From contig NW_003314264.1 of the NCBI RefSeq assembly GCF_000143415.4, forward strand, positions 4,029,229 to 4,093,228: 64,000 bases of DNA, in the 5' to 3' direction. Made by a program: the position numbers and the translations under genes. Shown one piece after another: positions 44,340 through 54,822 of this stretch. Under the pieces are notes generated by a model. That model ran no database searches, was not told where the DNA came from, and saw only the letters and a list, made by a program, of their open reading frames with translations. This DNA comes from Selaginella moellendorffii (lineage: Eukaryota > Streptophyta > Lycopodiopsida > Selaginellales > Selaginellaceae). How positions within the stretch are numbered: position 1 is the first letter of the stretch; each line of letters begins with the position of its first letter.

Positions 44340-46870
44340 TCAAGCGCCACCAATTTTCTTGAGCGCCTCACAGACGTGCCGCATCTTTGGCCGCTGCTCC
44401 GACGCCAGCGCCACGCAGCTCAGCGCAATCCGCAAGAACTCGGACACGTCCCTCTGCTGTGGAGCAATGCCGTGCATGAGCGTCGGATCCAGCAGCTCAA
44501 ACACCGGCCTCTTCCCCTCCCACATCTTGTGCGCCCATTCCACCAGCGGCATCGTCTCGCTCGCGGCGGTACCGGCGGTATTAGCCGCGGCGCCGCCGGC
44601 GGCAGCGGTGGTGGTGGGCGTCGCCGCCTTGGATCCCGTCGTGGGCGTCGGCGTCGGCGTCGATGGCGTCCTTGGAGTCGACGGAGTGGCCGCCGGCGTC
44701 GTGGGTGGCGTCGTGGGCGCGGTCGTGGGCGTTGTCGATGGCGGCGTCGTGGATCCATTCGAGCTTCCAACATTCGTGGAGGACGCCGCCACCATTTGCT
44801 GCTGGATCAAGTGCTGCTGGAATTGCAGCTGCCACTGCTGGAGCTCCTGCTGCTTGAGGTGCTGCGTCGCGCTCTTGCCGGTGATGAGCTCCAGCATCAC
44901 CAGCCCAAACGAGTAGACGTCCCACTTTTGCGTCGGCTTGGAGCTCGAGAGCCGCGCCTCGGGTGGCCGGTAAGCCTCCGTCTCCAGGTGCCCGGCTCGA
45001 AACTCGCTGTAGTCCGCCTCCACGGACACGCCCGAGTTGAGACCCGTGCCGCCGGCGGCACCCAGAACTACCGCGGCGGTAGCCAGCGACGCCGACGTGT
45101 TTGCGTTGCGGCTGCCCGACCTCGAGTTCTCTGCGCTGCCCGAGATGGTGATGAGCCGGCTCAGCCCAAAGTCGGAGATGAAGGCGTCCATGTTGGAGCT
45201 CAGGAGGATGTTCTTGGGGCGGATGTCGCCGTGGATGTATTTCTTGGGCCCGCATTCGTGGATGTGAGCCAAGCCCTCGGAAACCCTCCTCGCGATTCTC
45301 ACTCGCTCCGCCCACGTCAAGGATGTGAGCGAGTAGGGAGCAATCTGGCCTGAAAGAAATCATACCGCGCGGTATCAGAAGCCATCACAAGTAATGCCGC
45401 GGGGCAAGCTTTGATCCATAACTATACCGCGCGGCACCAACAGGCAAGAAGGGAGAGGAAGGATCTCTTACCGTGGAGCGCGGTGGCGAGGCTGCCATTG
45501 GGAATGTAGTCGTAGACGAGGAGCTTCTCATCGGGGCCGCTGTAGTAGGCTCTCAGCTTGACGATGCAAGGGTGACGGATGCGCCCAAGGATCTGGACCT
45601 CGGTGTCGAAGAGCTTCTGCTTGCGCGGTACGCCGCCCGCGCCGCCGCCGCTGTCCGCCGCCAGCCGGCGTACCGCCAGCGTCACGCCGCTCTCCAGGAC
45701 AGCCTTGTAGACAATGCCGCCAGATCCGCCTTTGCTGATGACATAGGCCGAGGCGCGGAGAAGATCCTCGAGGTCGAAAGTAAGGCGATCGTTGCGATCG
45801 TTCTCGAACAGCACCAGCTCGCCCTCGGTGCCGGATTCATCCCCGAGCCAGTCGGATCCATCGCCGCAGCAGCAGCAGCAGATGCCCCAGAGGCAGCAGT
45901 GGTCCGGAGGCTCGCTGCTACCACTGGAATCGCCTCCAGGAGATCGAGCTCCATGATTCTTGTGCCGCAGCTTCAAGTAGCGGCAAATCCTGTTCCTCCG
46001 GAAGCAGTAGATGAAAACCAGACCCAGGAGAACGATCCCCACAGCATCGCCCACCACAATGGCAAGAATCTCCTTCACGCTCAGCCCTTGCCCCTTGCTC
46101 TTGGCCGCCCTGCTGTTCTTGGCGTTCGCTGCCGGCGGTACCGCACGGTGAGATGCCCGCGGCACCAGCGCGCCGCACGGACGACGCAGCGGTGCACCGC
46201 ACAGACCGGCATTGCCGTTGAACGCCGCGGGCGGCACACCGTGGAGCTCACGCGGGATCGGACCGCTGAGATTGTTCCGCGAAAGATCCAGGCTGGCGGT
46301 ACTTAGATTCTGGGGTATATGCCCCGAGAGGATATTCCCGGAGAGATTGAGATGCTCGAGCTCCTTCGTCCCGCCCAGGCCCCCAGGAATCGCGCCCTCG
46401 AGGAGATTGTTGCTGAGATCAATGTACTCCAGATTCACGAGTGCGGCGAGGTCGCGAGGGAGAGCCCCGGACAGGCGATTGTTGCCGAGGATCATCTTGT
46501 GGAGAGTCTGTATGCGCGTGATTTCTTGAGGGATCCCGCCCGAGAAGCTGTTGTTGCGGAGATTGATCCGCTGGAGCTGCGACAGCGCCTGGAGATCCCT
46601 GGAAATGGAACCGGAGAGAGATTTGTCCGGGAGATTGATACCCACGACCCGGTGCTCGTGCTCAATCGTGCTGCACAGGACCCCATTCCAGCGGCAGTGG
46701 AGGGCGTCGCTGGGATCCCATCCGCCCAGCGCGCCCAGTGGATCGCTGGAGATGGCAGCCTTGAATGCCAGGAGCGCATACCTGTCCGAGTTGAGGGCGC
46801 TAGTGGGCTGGAGTAGAACAGCGAGCAGAATCACCGCGACCCAGCATTCCATCCCCAAGTTAGCCGCCAT
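44340..46870 (-). CDS. LRR receptor-like kinase with atypical kinase motifs
   Basis: Exons 46870-45472 and 45349-44340; 802 aa. Signal peptide; LRRNT_2 (DRYALLAFKAAISSDPLGALGGW, CRWNGVLC); about six LRRs; transmembrane segment (ILAIVVGDAVGIVLLGLVFIYCF); Cys-rich juxtamembrane (CCLWGICCCCC); kinase domain. Kinase motifs depart from consensus: Gly loop KGGSGGIVYKAV, VTLAVRRL with Arg at the usual Lys, HGDIRPKNIL in place of HRDLKxxN, intact SDFGLSRL and PPEAR. A Gln then Thr/Pro/Ala-rich insertion of about 115 residues (44560-44860) splits the C-lobe before PLVEWAHKMW. The subgroup with AVRRL and HGD/HGN motifs is often catalytically weak; it likely senses extracellular signals at the plasma membrane. 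Confidence 0.92.
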
Positions 46871-47758
46871 AGCCAGGAAGAACACGAGCTTGCTGTCATT
46901 CTTCCGAGAACTCCGGAGGGCCCGAGGAAGAAGAACACATGGTAGAAGCAATGGATTTAAGAGGAAGACAAGCCAGGGATTGGATGAGGGATGTGTATAT
47001 CCCTTGGAAGTCAAGCACCACTTTCCAGGATCGATCTAGAGGGAGCCCAGAGAACTTTTCTCACTTAAAAAACCAGGAAACTTGACTTGGAAGAAGGAAA
47101 AGAATGACGAATTTCTTGGAAGAACAACCAAAACAACCTTGGAAGACGAAGAAGAATCGATCTCGATGTCGCGCAATTGTTGTTGCTGTTCGTGTGTTGG
47201 TGGCAGCCTACCCCTGAATGCGACAATCTCTGGCACCCCCACGCAGCTTTTTGCAGTGACAGAGCACACACCCTGCTAAGTTAGATAGATCTCGCCCCTT
47301 TGCTTGGCAATTTAGGATGGATCGATCTATCTCTCGGTCGATCGATCGCGTCGCCCGCAAACCAACAGCAGCAGCAGCAGTAGTGAGCCCACTTGGATCT
47401 GGCAGGATCCCAATTGCCAGCTCAAAGCAATCCAAATTGTGATCGAGCAGCATAAAAACAAGAGTCCCCCCTGTCAAAATCGCGGAGTTTTCTTTTCGAT
47501 GATCATGTGATCATACCAAATGCCGCTGGACGGCATTTGCCTAGTCGGGATTTTTTTATCATCTGTATGATTGACTGCCGGTTTTAGTTCTCCTCCCTGA
47601 CGTCGATGCGCACCAGCAAGCATGTTGAGAACATTCTTGATTGATCAAATCATGGCTAAAAACTATTGCCAATTCAGGACTCCGGGGGATCTAGCTACCA
47701 ACGATGTTCTTATTGTAAATTTTACCGTAGTGATCCAAAAGCTATCTATCCATCCTTC
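46871..47758. promoter_or_regulatory. Upstream region of LRR receptor kinase and 3' flank of COX17
   Basis: 888 bp. Purine-rich leader sequence near 46880-47160; repeated GATCGATCT motifs at 47028 and 47320-47350; a CAG run at 47368-47381. Nothing coding beyond shadows was seen. Confidence 0.4.
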
Positions 47759-48074
47759 CTAGACCTGTATGGACGAAATATCACAAAACAAGGCCACAAG
47801 AACAAGACAAGGATTGCGCGCTTACATTGAAACCCTCCTCTCGCAGGCACCGGAGATGGACATCGATCCACTTGCCGCAAGCGTCCTCGCCGTGCTCGGC
47901 AATGCATTCGTCCCGCAATTTCTTGGTATCAGGGCAAGCGCAGCAAATCTTCTTCTTTGGAGCCGCCGCTCCAGCTCCGCCCGATCCGACTGCCGCCGCC
48001 GGAGCCGCTGCTCCAGCTGCTGGCTCCGCCACCGCTCCCGTCGCCGGCGATCGCTCAACTATCTCCTGCTTCAT
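47759..48074 (-). CDS. COX17: Cytochrome c oxidase copper chaperone COX17
   Basis: Exons 48074-47826 and 47764-47759; 84 aa. An Ala/Pro-rich N-terminal 38 residues precede KKKICCACPDTKKLRDECIAEHGEDACGKWIDVHLRC. The copper-binding pair CC-C and the two C-x9-C segments of the coiled-coil-helix fold are intact. The second exon codes only for the final Val and the stop, giving the conserved end EGFNV; without splicing the frame runs 16 residues further to a stop. COX17 carries Cu(I) in the mitochondrial intermembrane space to Sco1 and Cox11 for complex IV assembly. Confidence 0.95.
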
Positions 48075-48439
48075 CTTGCCCTAATTTCCCAAGGGTATAA
48101 CGTTGGTATATTCGTTGCCCTAAAACCCAAAAACCCTATCCCACGAGCCGGAGCATAAAATCGTGCCACCATTTCTTTAAGAAGGGCGAGGCGGGCTCTT
48201 TCTACTTGCCCGTCCCTGCCGAGGGTGAGGCGACAGGTTTATGACCGTATGGGATGACCTGTCGTGCTGACTTTTTTGTATGGACACATCGTATGTGGGA
48301 ATCACAGCAGTCTTTTACTTGAAAGGCTGCTTCTCACTAATTTTTGGAGCCTCGTAATGGGGCACACAAAATCTCCACTACAAAACCCTAAAGTGCCACG
48401 TCACCTTTTTCCAAAATGCCACGCCGCCCTTTTGCTACT
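48075..48439. other. COX17 promoter and 3' flank of PPR gene
   Basis: Contains AACCCTATCC and AAACCCTAAAG motifs, and a GC-rich segment at 48180-48270 with no recognised RNA fold. No gene seen. Confidence 0.4.
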
Positions 48440-50473
48440 TCACTCGTTAATGTTGATGTTCCTCAGGAGCACGTATGGATCGGAGGTTCCCGGATCGAGT
48501 CTCTCGGCCGCCCGAGACGCCAGCGTGGCCTCGCTGTGGATCTGGCACGAGCCAACGATGGAGCGCCACGTGGCGGGATCGGGCGGGAAGGGCATCCCGT
48601 CCGCCAGCTCCTGGGCCTCGGCGAGCTTGCCCGCGCGGCCCAGGATGTCGACCATGCATACGTAGTGCTCCGGAATGGGGGTGATCCAATGGTCACGAAT
48701 CATCGAGAAGAAGTAATCCCTGGCCATGTCTAGCAGACCCAAGTGGCTGCAAGCCGTGAGCGTTGCCACAAAAACCACATCGTTTGCTCCAATCCCAAAG
48801 CCTTGCATTTCGTGAAATAGTGAGATCGCCTCCGCGGCATGCCCTTCCAGAGCATACGCCCCAATCAATGTGTTCCAGGACACAAGGCCTGGCTCTGGCA
48901 TCTTTTCAAAGATCCCCCTGGCATCAAAAAGATGCCCGTTCCTGGCATATGCCGCGAGAAGATTGTTCCATGCCCAAACATCGTGTCTGGGCATGGCATC
49001 GAACACAATCTTCGCCGTTTTGGTTTGGCCGACGTGTCCGTACGCTGCGGCCAGCGACGTCCACGCGGATATCCCCCGCCCGGTGAGAAGATTAAACATA
49101 ATCTGGCTCTCCTCTACGTGACCAGCCCGGGCATATGCTTGGAACAATGCATTATACGGCACGAACTCAAAGTACGGCATTCGCTCCAGCAGAATCTTTG
49201 CCTCTGTGAGGCATCCGTGCAAGGAATATCCCACCACCATGGCGTTCCAAGACAGAAGCTCTCGCTTTGGGACCGAATCAAACAGGGACTTTGCGCGAGA
49301 GAAATCCCCTCGCACGGCATTTGCAGTGATTGTGGTGTTCCAAGTTACGACGTCCCGCTCGGGAATCTTCTCAAACACCTGTTGGGCGAGGGCCAAGTGC
49401 CCGGCCATTCCGTACGCCGTGAGAACACAGTTCCACGACACTAGCGTCCTCTCGGGCATCTCATCGAAGACCATCTTCGAGGCCGAGGCGTCCTCGTTGT
49501 GTGGAATCAAGGCATTCCAGGAGGCAACGTTCCACTGCGGCATTCGATCAAAGACCTCGCCACTCTCGCGGGCCTGCCCCTCCTGCGCGTACCCAGTCAG
49601 GAGCGCGTTCCAGGATCCCAGATTTCTTCCAGGGATCCGCGCGAAGAACTCTCTCGCTTCGCCCGGCAATCCACTCGCGGCAAACGTCCCGATGACGCTG
49701 TTCCATGTCACGAGATTGTGCGCGGGCATCCGCTGGAACATTGCCAGCGAGTCGTGGATTTGCCCAGCCTCGGCAATTGCTGCGACCATCGTCGTCCAGG
49801 ACGCCACATCCTTGATCCTCATCGCGTGGAACGCAACCTCGGCGCCGCGGAGATCGCCCGCCGCGATGTGAGCATTGAGCATCGCATTGGAGGCAAACAC
49901 ATCCGGATCCTCCATCTCGTCGAAGATCTTCCTGGCACGACCGACATGCCCATGCCGGGAATACGCCGTGAGGATGGTGTTGATCGAGAACTCGTTCCGC
50001 TGCGGCATCCGGTCGAAGAGATCCGCCGCGCGATCCAGCCTCTCCCCGATCGCCAGCGCCCCCAGCATGATGTTCAATGAGAACTGGTTCCTGCCCTGGA
50101 TTCCATCGAAGATTTCCTGCGCGGTCTCGAGGCTCCCGCACATCCCATACATGCGCACGAGGAGATTCGAGAGATAGACGCTGCGGCGGAGCTCCGGTGA
50201 GCGCCAGATCTGTGCGTGGAGAAGCCTGCCCTGGTGGAGATCCTGGGCGGAGGCGCAGTGCTGGAGGAGACGGCCCCATGAGCGAAGATTAGGGCACTCC
50301 AGTGTCAGCCCAGAAAGAGTACGGAACTGGCGGACATAGCTATTTGGCCATCGTGGCGGATAAATCCATCCGGTCGGGGACCCTAAAAAGCAGTGGCGGC
50401 CGCGCGAGAAAGATCTCGAGGTATGTCTTTCGATCCCACATTTTGGGTCTGCAAGACCAAATCTCGCCCGCAT
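48440..50473 (-). CDS. PPR protein, 677 aa
   Basis: Single exon, ATG at 50473. The Arg-rich N-terminus may target mitochondria or plastids. About sixteen repeats follow, many in tandem 31-residue form: NQFSLNIMLGALAIGERLDRAADLFDRMPQ, NEFSINTILTAYSRHGHVGRARKIFDEM, DVASWTTMVAAIAEAGQIHDSLAMFQRMP. The end (LADGMPFPPDPATWRSIVGSCQIHSEATLASRAAERLDPGTSDPYVLLRNI) is an E-domain, without DYW. Such PLS/E proteins usually act in organelle C-to-U RNA editing with a DYW partner. Head to head with the next gene, 295 bp between ATGs. Confidence 0.95.
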   Translation of the reverse strand: MRARFGLADPKCGIERHTSRSFSRGRHCFLGSPTGWIYPPRWPNSYVRQFRTLSGLTLECPNLRSWGRLLQHCASAQDLHQGRLLHAQIWRSPELRRSVYLSNLLVRMYGMCGSLETAQEIFDGIQGRNQFSLNIMLGALAIGERLDRAADLFDRMPQRNEFSINTILTAYSRHGHVGRARKIFDEMEDPDVFASNAMLNAHIAAGDLRGAEVAFHAMRIKDVASWTTMVAAIAEAGQIHDSLAMFQRMPAHNLVTWNSVIGTFAASGLPGEAREFFARIPGRNLGSWNALLTGYAQEGQARESGEVFDRMPQWNVASWNALIPHNEDASASKMVFDEMPERTLVSWNCVLTAYGMAGHLALAQQVFEKIPERDVVTWNTTITANAVRGDFSRAKSLFDSVPKRELLSWNAMVVGYSLHGCLTEAKILLERMPYFEFVPYNALFQAYARAGHVEESQIMFNLLTGRGISAWTSLAAAYGHVGQTKTAKIVFDAMPRHDVWAWNNLLAAYARNGHLFDARGIFEKMPEPGLVSWNTLIGAYALEGHAAEAISLFHEMQGFGIGANDVVFVATLTACSHLGLLDMARDYFFSMIRDHWITPIPEHYVCMVDILGRAGKLAEAQELADGMPFPPDPATWRSIVGSCQIHSEATLASRAAERLDPGTSDPYVLLRNININE

Positions 50474-50768
50474 TCAGTCCAGATCTCGCGATTTTCTTTT
50501 TCTTTTTGCTCAATTTGTAGCTAGCATTTCATTAGCTCTGAGCTTCTCGCAAATGAGTTCTTCGCATTTCTCAACTAGTTTCTTTCAGTTCTTCGCCCTC
50601 TTTTCATCCGTTTTGATGTAGATTTCTAGATTCTCGGTTGTTCTTAGAAGACTTCTTCGTGACAGCTCTAGTCATATTCGTATCAGCTTCTTGTTCTAAA
50701 GATTTCGTCAAGTGTCCTTCGCCTGACTTCCTTCGTCCTTCGATTTCTTCCAGAGACGAGCTTGTTTG
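50474..50768. promoter_or_regulatory. Shared promoter of PPR gene and small conserved gene
   Basis: 295 bp between divergent start codons. T/C-rich leader on the plus-strand side (50560-50760). Confidence 0.45.
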
Positions 50769-51161
50769 ATGGCAACCAGCGCGCAGCTTCCAGCGGAGGA
50801 ACACATGACCCGCGAGGACCACCGCTGCTCCCCGCCGCGAGCCGCGAACCACGCGCACCTCAAGAACCTCAAGAAGGGGGTGGAGCGCAAGGACCGCCAC
50901 CCTTCCACCGGGATCAATCCCTCGCCTAAGAAATCTGGCCGCGGGGGGCGATTCACCTGGGAGGGCTCCTCCCACGCCGACGACTACGCCGCCAGTTACG
51001 ATCTCAACAACGCGCTGGACAAGAACGATCCAAACTACGTCGACGAGGAGGAGGAAGAAATCCATGCCGCGGCCGAGATCGAGGGGAAAAAGGAGTGTGC
51101 AGACGCTCCTCCCAAAGCTGCTCCAGATGCTACCACTGCCACTGTTGCTGCCACAGCTTGA
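50769..51161 (+). CDS. Small conserved plant protein, unknown function
   Basis: Single exon, 130 aa, MATSAQLPAEEHMTREDHRC. The central part HAHLKNLKKGVERKDRHPSTGINPSPKKSGRGGRFTWEG is basic and Gly/Ser-rich, followed by an acidic run (NDPNYVDEEEEEIHAAAE) and an Ala/Pro tail. The basic-RGG-acidic layout resembles HABP4/SERBP1-like RNA- or ribosome-binding proteins, but I cannot assign it firmly. No signal peptide or membrane segment. Confidence 0.75.
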   Translation: MATSAQLPAEEHMTREDHRCSPPRAANHAHLKNLKKGVERKDRHPSTGINPSPKKSGRGGRFTWEGSSHADDYAASYDLNNALDKNDPNYVDEEEEEIHAAAEIEGKKECADAPPKAAPDATTATVAATA

Positions 51162-51384
51162 CGATCAAGATCAAGTCAATAACTAGCAGCAAGGCTCGGA
51201 CAAATCTTGTAAATAGAAACCGGGATCAAAGCATTCTCGAACTAAAGGGTTTGATGCTTCTTGGTTGTAAGATTGTAACAAGTCTGTAGAGTTTAAGATC
51301 TCTGGGCTTGCGGTGTGCAATTGCCACTGATCAGGTGGCCATGGCCAACAGCCCCGAGACAAATGCGATAGTTAGCGTTTAGGG
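51162..51384. other. 3' flank of small conserved gene
   Basis: Presumed 3' UTR. GCCACTGATCAGGTG here recurs near 54538, suggesting duplicated flanks of the dioxygenase relics. Confidence 0.4.
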
Positions 51385-52117
51385 GTTAAACTCGGTGATG
51401 ATCCAGCTGAAGCATACACGTAGAGAAAAGAAGAGATAAAAGAGAAAACTAACAAGATCATGGCACTTCATAGATATGGCTCTGGATTTAACAACATGAC
51501 AGACGTGACAGCAATCGACTTAAAGTCTTAAATCCTCAGGCTGGATTATAGTCTTGCTAGAGAGGTGGACCTTTGGCCAGAGTTACCGAGTTGCTTCAGG
51601 TAAGGTTTTTTCTTGTCTAAACGTTCTTGAATCAAAATTAATGCAACAGGGAAGTGATGAAAGAGTACCACGACCAGGTTTCAGCCTTTGGACACTGCTT
51701 GCTAGATAATGTTTCCAAGAGCCTTGGCTTGGAGAATAAGTTAATGGGTGCGAAGATCATATAAACTACTATCTTCCATACCACACAGCAGAGCTCGTTA
51801 ATTAGAGGTAAATTTCCTTTTTTCTCAATACCATTGCCAAAGATCTAAGTTTCCAGATAATGACGAATGCAAAATACAAGAGCGCCGAGCACCGAGTTCG
51901 AGCACACTTTGATAAGTCGCGATTGTCCGTGGTTGCGTTTTTTGGGCCTGGAATGGACACAGTGGTCGGCCCCCTGCCAGAGATGGTAACCGAAGAAAAT
52001 CCTCCTCTATACAGAGAATGCGTCACCAGGGACTATATCACCCAGTTCTATTCCAAGCCGCTCGATGGCAAGAGGTGCTTGGACTATGTTAAAGTAGATC
52101 ATGGCGCTGAAGTTTGA
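51385..52117 (+). pseudogene. 2-oxoglutarate/Fe(II) dioxygenase relic A
   Basis: Matches relic B over several blocks. It keeps the EYHDQVSAFGHCLLD segment (51655-51740), then jumps to the C-terminal exon (51859-52117), which reads MTNAKYKSAEHRVRAHFDKSRLSVVAFF, GPLPEMVTEENPPLYREC and YSKPLDGKRCLDYVKV. This is the end of an isopenicillin N synthase-type dioxygenase; HRV carries the second iron His, and the 2-oxoglutarate Arg motif R-x-S is changed to KSRLS. The part with the HxD iron motif is missing. Confidence 0.75.
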
Positions 52118-52534
52118 GAAGAACAATGCATGAACATATAATAATTTGTCTTCTCTGAAGTTGGAGTTTGTGTAAGAAAACTAAAGACCTTGCTCTACAT
52201 GCATATAATAATACATGGTTTTGGGGTTTTTTAGCGCCCATGTAAAGGCACATGACCTCTTGGATGAAACAAGAGGGATCATCTCTAATAATCTACCTCC
52301 TACACTACCTCTTTACCCACCTCTTACATATTGTTCTAAAACATTTGGTGGTGAATTGCTATGTGAACGATGCCATATTTTGCGATGTACAGGTTTAAAA
52401 GTGGAAGTGTGCTTCAATCGTGCTTTTCTGGTGAAACTTTTCTCCATAAAAGCCACCCCAGCTCTCGCGAAGTTCCCGGCGGCGGCACTCCTTTCGAAGA
52501 AGTAAACAATGCGAAGTCCATCTTATGTATGTAA

Positions 52535-52615
52535 GTCAGGATGGCCGAGCTGGTCTAAGGCGCTAGTTTCAGGTACTAGTCCGCAAGGGCATGGGTTCGA
52601 ATCCCATTCCTGACA
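52535..52615 (+). tRNA. tRNA-Leu (CAG)
   Basis: 81 nt, class II with a variable arm (GTCCGCAAGGGC). Acceptor GTCAGGA pairs with TCCTGAC, discriminator A. D-arm TGGCCGAGCTGGTC, T-arm GGTTCGAATCC. The anticodon loop TTCAGGT gives CAG. No intron. Confidence 0.95.
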
Positions 52616-52889
52616 GTATACATTTTACAAGCTCAAACTAGCCTCTGGAACTTAGGCTTGAACTTGAACCTAGATTCCGCCAAAAAACTTCGGTTTAAGA
52701 ATAATCATTGTTGATAATTCATGGAGAAGTCTTGAGCTTCCATGCACCCTCGTCTTTGGCGAGAATCAACGAGTTCCACGAAAATGCTCTCTTCTGTTTA
52801 TTTATTTATTGTGACGCCACTTTCGCGACTCCCTCTTAAACACATCCTCAATTTTTTTCACTACGGTATGGGAGAAGAGAATCATCTCC
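52616..52889. other. Spacer after tRNA-Leu
   Basis: AT-rich; no gene seen. Confidence 0.4.
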
Positions 52890-53915
52890 AAGATCTTAAA
52901 GAAGGATGTGCAAGATAGATTTCAAGAAAGAACTTGCGAATCTTGATGAGTCTCAAGTTCCTATAGTTGATTTCTCTTATATAGAAGATGCTATAGCTTC
53001 AGCTTGCCAGGATTCAGGAATGGGGATTTTTCCAGGTGGGGAAATGGTTATTCGTTTTATCTCTTCGTGCTCAGGCAATAAATCACGGGGTTCCAATTGC
53101 TAGTATGCAAAATGTCCTCGATTTAGCCAAAGAGATTTTCAATCAGACATCAGAGGAGTACAATTTCCTGGGGGATAAACTCAGTGATAATGATCCATCT
53201 AAAGCATACAGGTAGAGAAAAGAAAAGATAAAAGATAAAACTAACAAGATCATGGCTTTGCAATAGATATGGACAGCAGGAGAGACATGAAAGCAATCGA
53301 CTTAAAGTATTACCTCATGCTGGACTATGGTCTTGCTCGAGAGGTGGACCTTTGGCCAGAGTCACGGAGGTAAAGTTTTTTCTGGACTAAACGTTCTTGA
53401 AGGGAAGTGATGAAAGAGTACCACGACCAGGTTTCAGCCTTTGGACACTGCTTGCTTGATATTATCTCCAAAGGCCTTGGCTTGGAGAATATTTACGATT
53501 TTACCAAGTTAATGGGCGAGAAGTTAATTCATGTGCGTCATGAATTACTGCCTTCCATACCACAAACCCGAGCTCGTCAAGGGCACCTCGGCCCGTGCCA
53601 TGAGCATCCTCCTCCAAGACGACGGGGGGATTGGAAGTTTGCAAAGATGGTCGCTGGTTTGCGGTAAAGCCAGTGAAAGACGCCTTTGTTGTCAACATTG
53701 CTGATCAATTACAGGTAGGTTTCGTTCTTTTTCTCCCAATAACATTGCTAAGCGAATGCAAAGTATAAGAGCGCCGAGCACCGAGTCCGAGCACACCCAG
53801 AGAAGTCGCGACTCGTGGTGGTTTTCTTTAGTGGTTGGTCCCCTGCCCGAGATGGTAAGCGAGGAAAATCCTCCTCTCTACAGGGAATGCATCACCAAAG
53901 ACTATTTGACCTAGC
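52890..53915 (+). pseudogene. 2-oxoglutarate/Fe(II) dioxygenase relic B
   Basis: N-terminal exon: ELANLDESQVPIVDFSYIEDAIASACQDSG, then INHGVPIASMQNVLDLAKEIF (DIOX_N). Middle: MKEYHDQVSAFGHCLLDIISKGLGLENIYDF. Then MSILLQDDGG and, in another frame, EVCKDGRWFAVKPVKDAFVVNIADQLQ. The frame shift lies at a run of G near 53622-53628. The final exon reads NAKYKSAEHRVRAH but ends in an early stop and is shortened. Intact HTD/HRV iron sites cannot be built. It is a tandem relative of relic A. Confidence 0.8.
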
Positions 53916-53953
53916 TCTATGCAAAACTAAAGCGAACATATAACAATTTGTCT

Positions 53954-54226
53954 TCAAAGAAGTTGGAAGTTTGTGTAGGAAGACTGTTTGCACGGCATTG
54001 TTATAAACAGGAAGAAATATTCTCTCATGTGATCTCCAAACTTTCCTTTAGAAGAACTAACATATGTGAGATCGATATTTATCATGACGAGAGAAATTTC
54101 TTGTGTCAATAAATCCATAAATCTTTGGGCTTTAAGACAGTCCATTTCCTCTTGTGAAATATCTGCTAACTCGTGGCAAAAGAGTTTGTAGAGCAGCTCT
54201 TCCCCTTGGTATTTGTGTGATTTCAC
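53954..54226 (-). other. Unassigned 90-codon open frame
   Basis: Open frame MKSHKYQGEELLYKLFCHELADISQEEMDCLKA... with balanced composition in an AT-rich stretch. No family recognised; may be a fragment of a transposon or chance. Confidence 0.2.
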
Positions 54227-54822
54227 TATGAGACATCATTCCTTTCGTGTATAACTGATCACCAGCAACCAGACTCATGTCGATAAAGGTCTAATTAAAG
54301 AAAATATGTGCTTGGAATATACTAAGGGCCCACTTGTTTCCTTTTTGAAATATCCGCCATTTAGGTTTAAAAAAATCTAAACGTCCTTTTCTCTGAAAGT
54401 CTTGTTTTCTGTATGAACTTTTTTCTTAATAAATTCTATTAATTTTTTTAATTAAAGATATGCATATAAATTTTAAACACCAAAGAAATTGCGGGCTGCC
54501 AAAACAGCGCTTAACACCTTTGCAAGGGCCATGATTTGCCACTGATCAGGTGATCCCAGCCTAGTTAGCCTAACCGCACTACCAATCTAACCTAACCGGA
54601 GTTAGTGCTAGTTATATACTTTTTTTTGTGGCATGATCCATGTGGGATAATATAAAATAGGTTTAAAGAATCGTGACGGAAAAGCTAACGAATACGCGAA
54701 TATTCCAGTGGCTTTATTTGGGGAATTGCGAGATTCGAACTCCCGACCTCATGCACTGGTACTTGAGGGTTTATTTGTCGGACCGATGACAACGATGGGA
54801 ATGACCTCACTCTTGTAGATCA
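54227..54822. other. AT-rich spacer upstream of GH31 genes, with tRNA-like relic
   Basis: AT-rich, low complexity. On the minus strand 54752-54719 reads ATGAGGTCGGGAGTTCGAATC and on to CCCC, like the T-arm and 3' acceptor half of a tRNA; the 5' half is absent. Box B consensus is present (GAGTTCGAATC). Confidence 0.35.

Noticed and set aside
44217-45353. 378-codon plus-strand open frame opposite the receptor kinase
   Set aside because: Arg/Gly-rich shadow of the Thr/Pro insertion and kinase domain.
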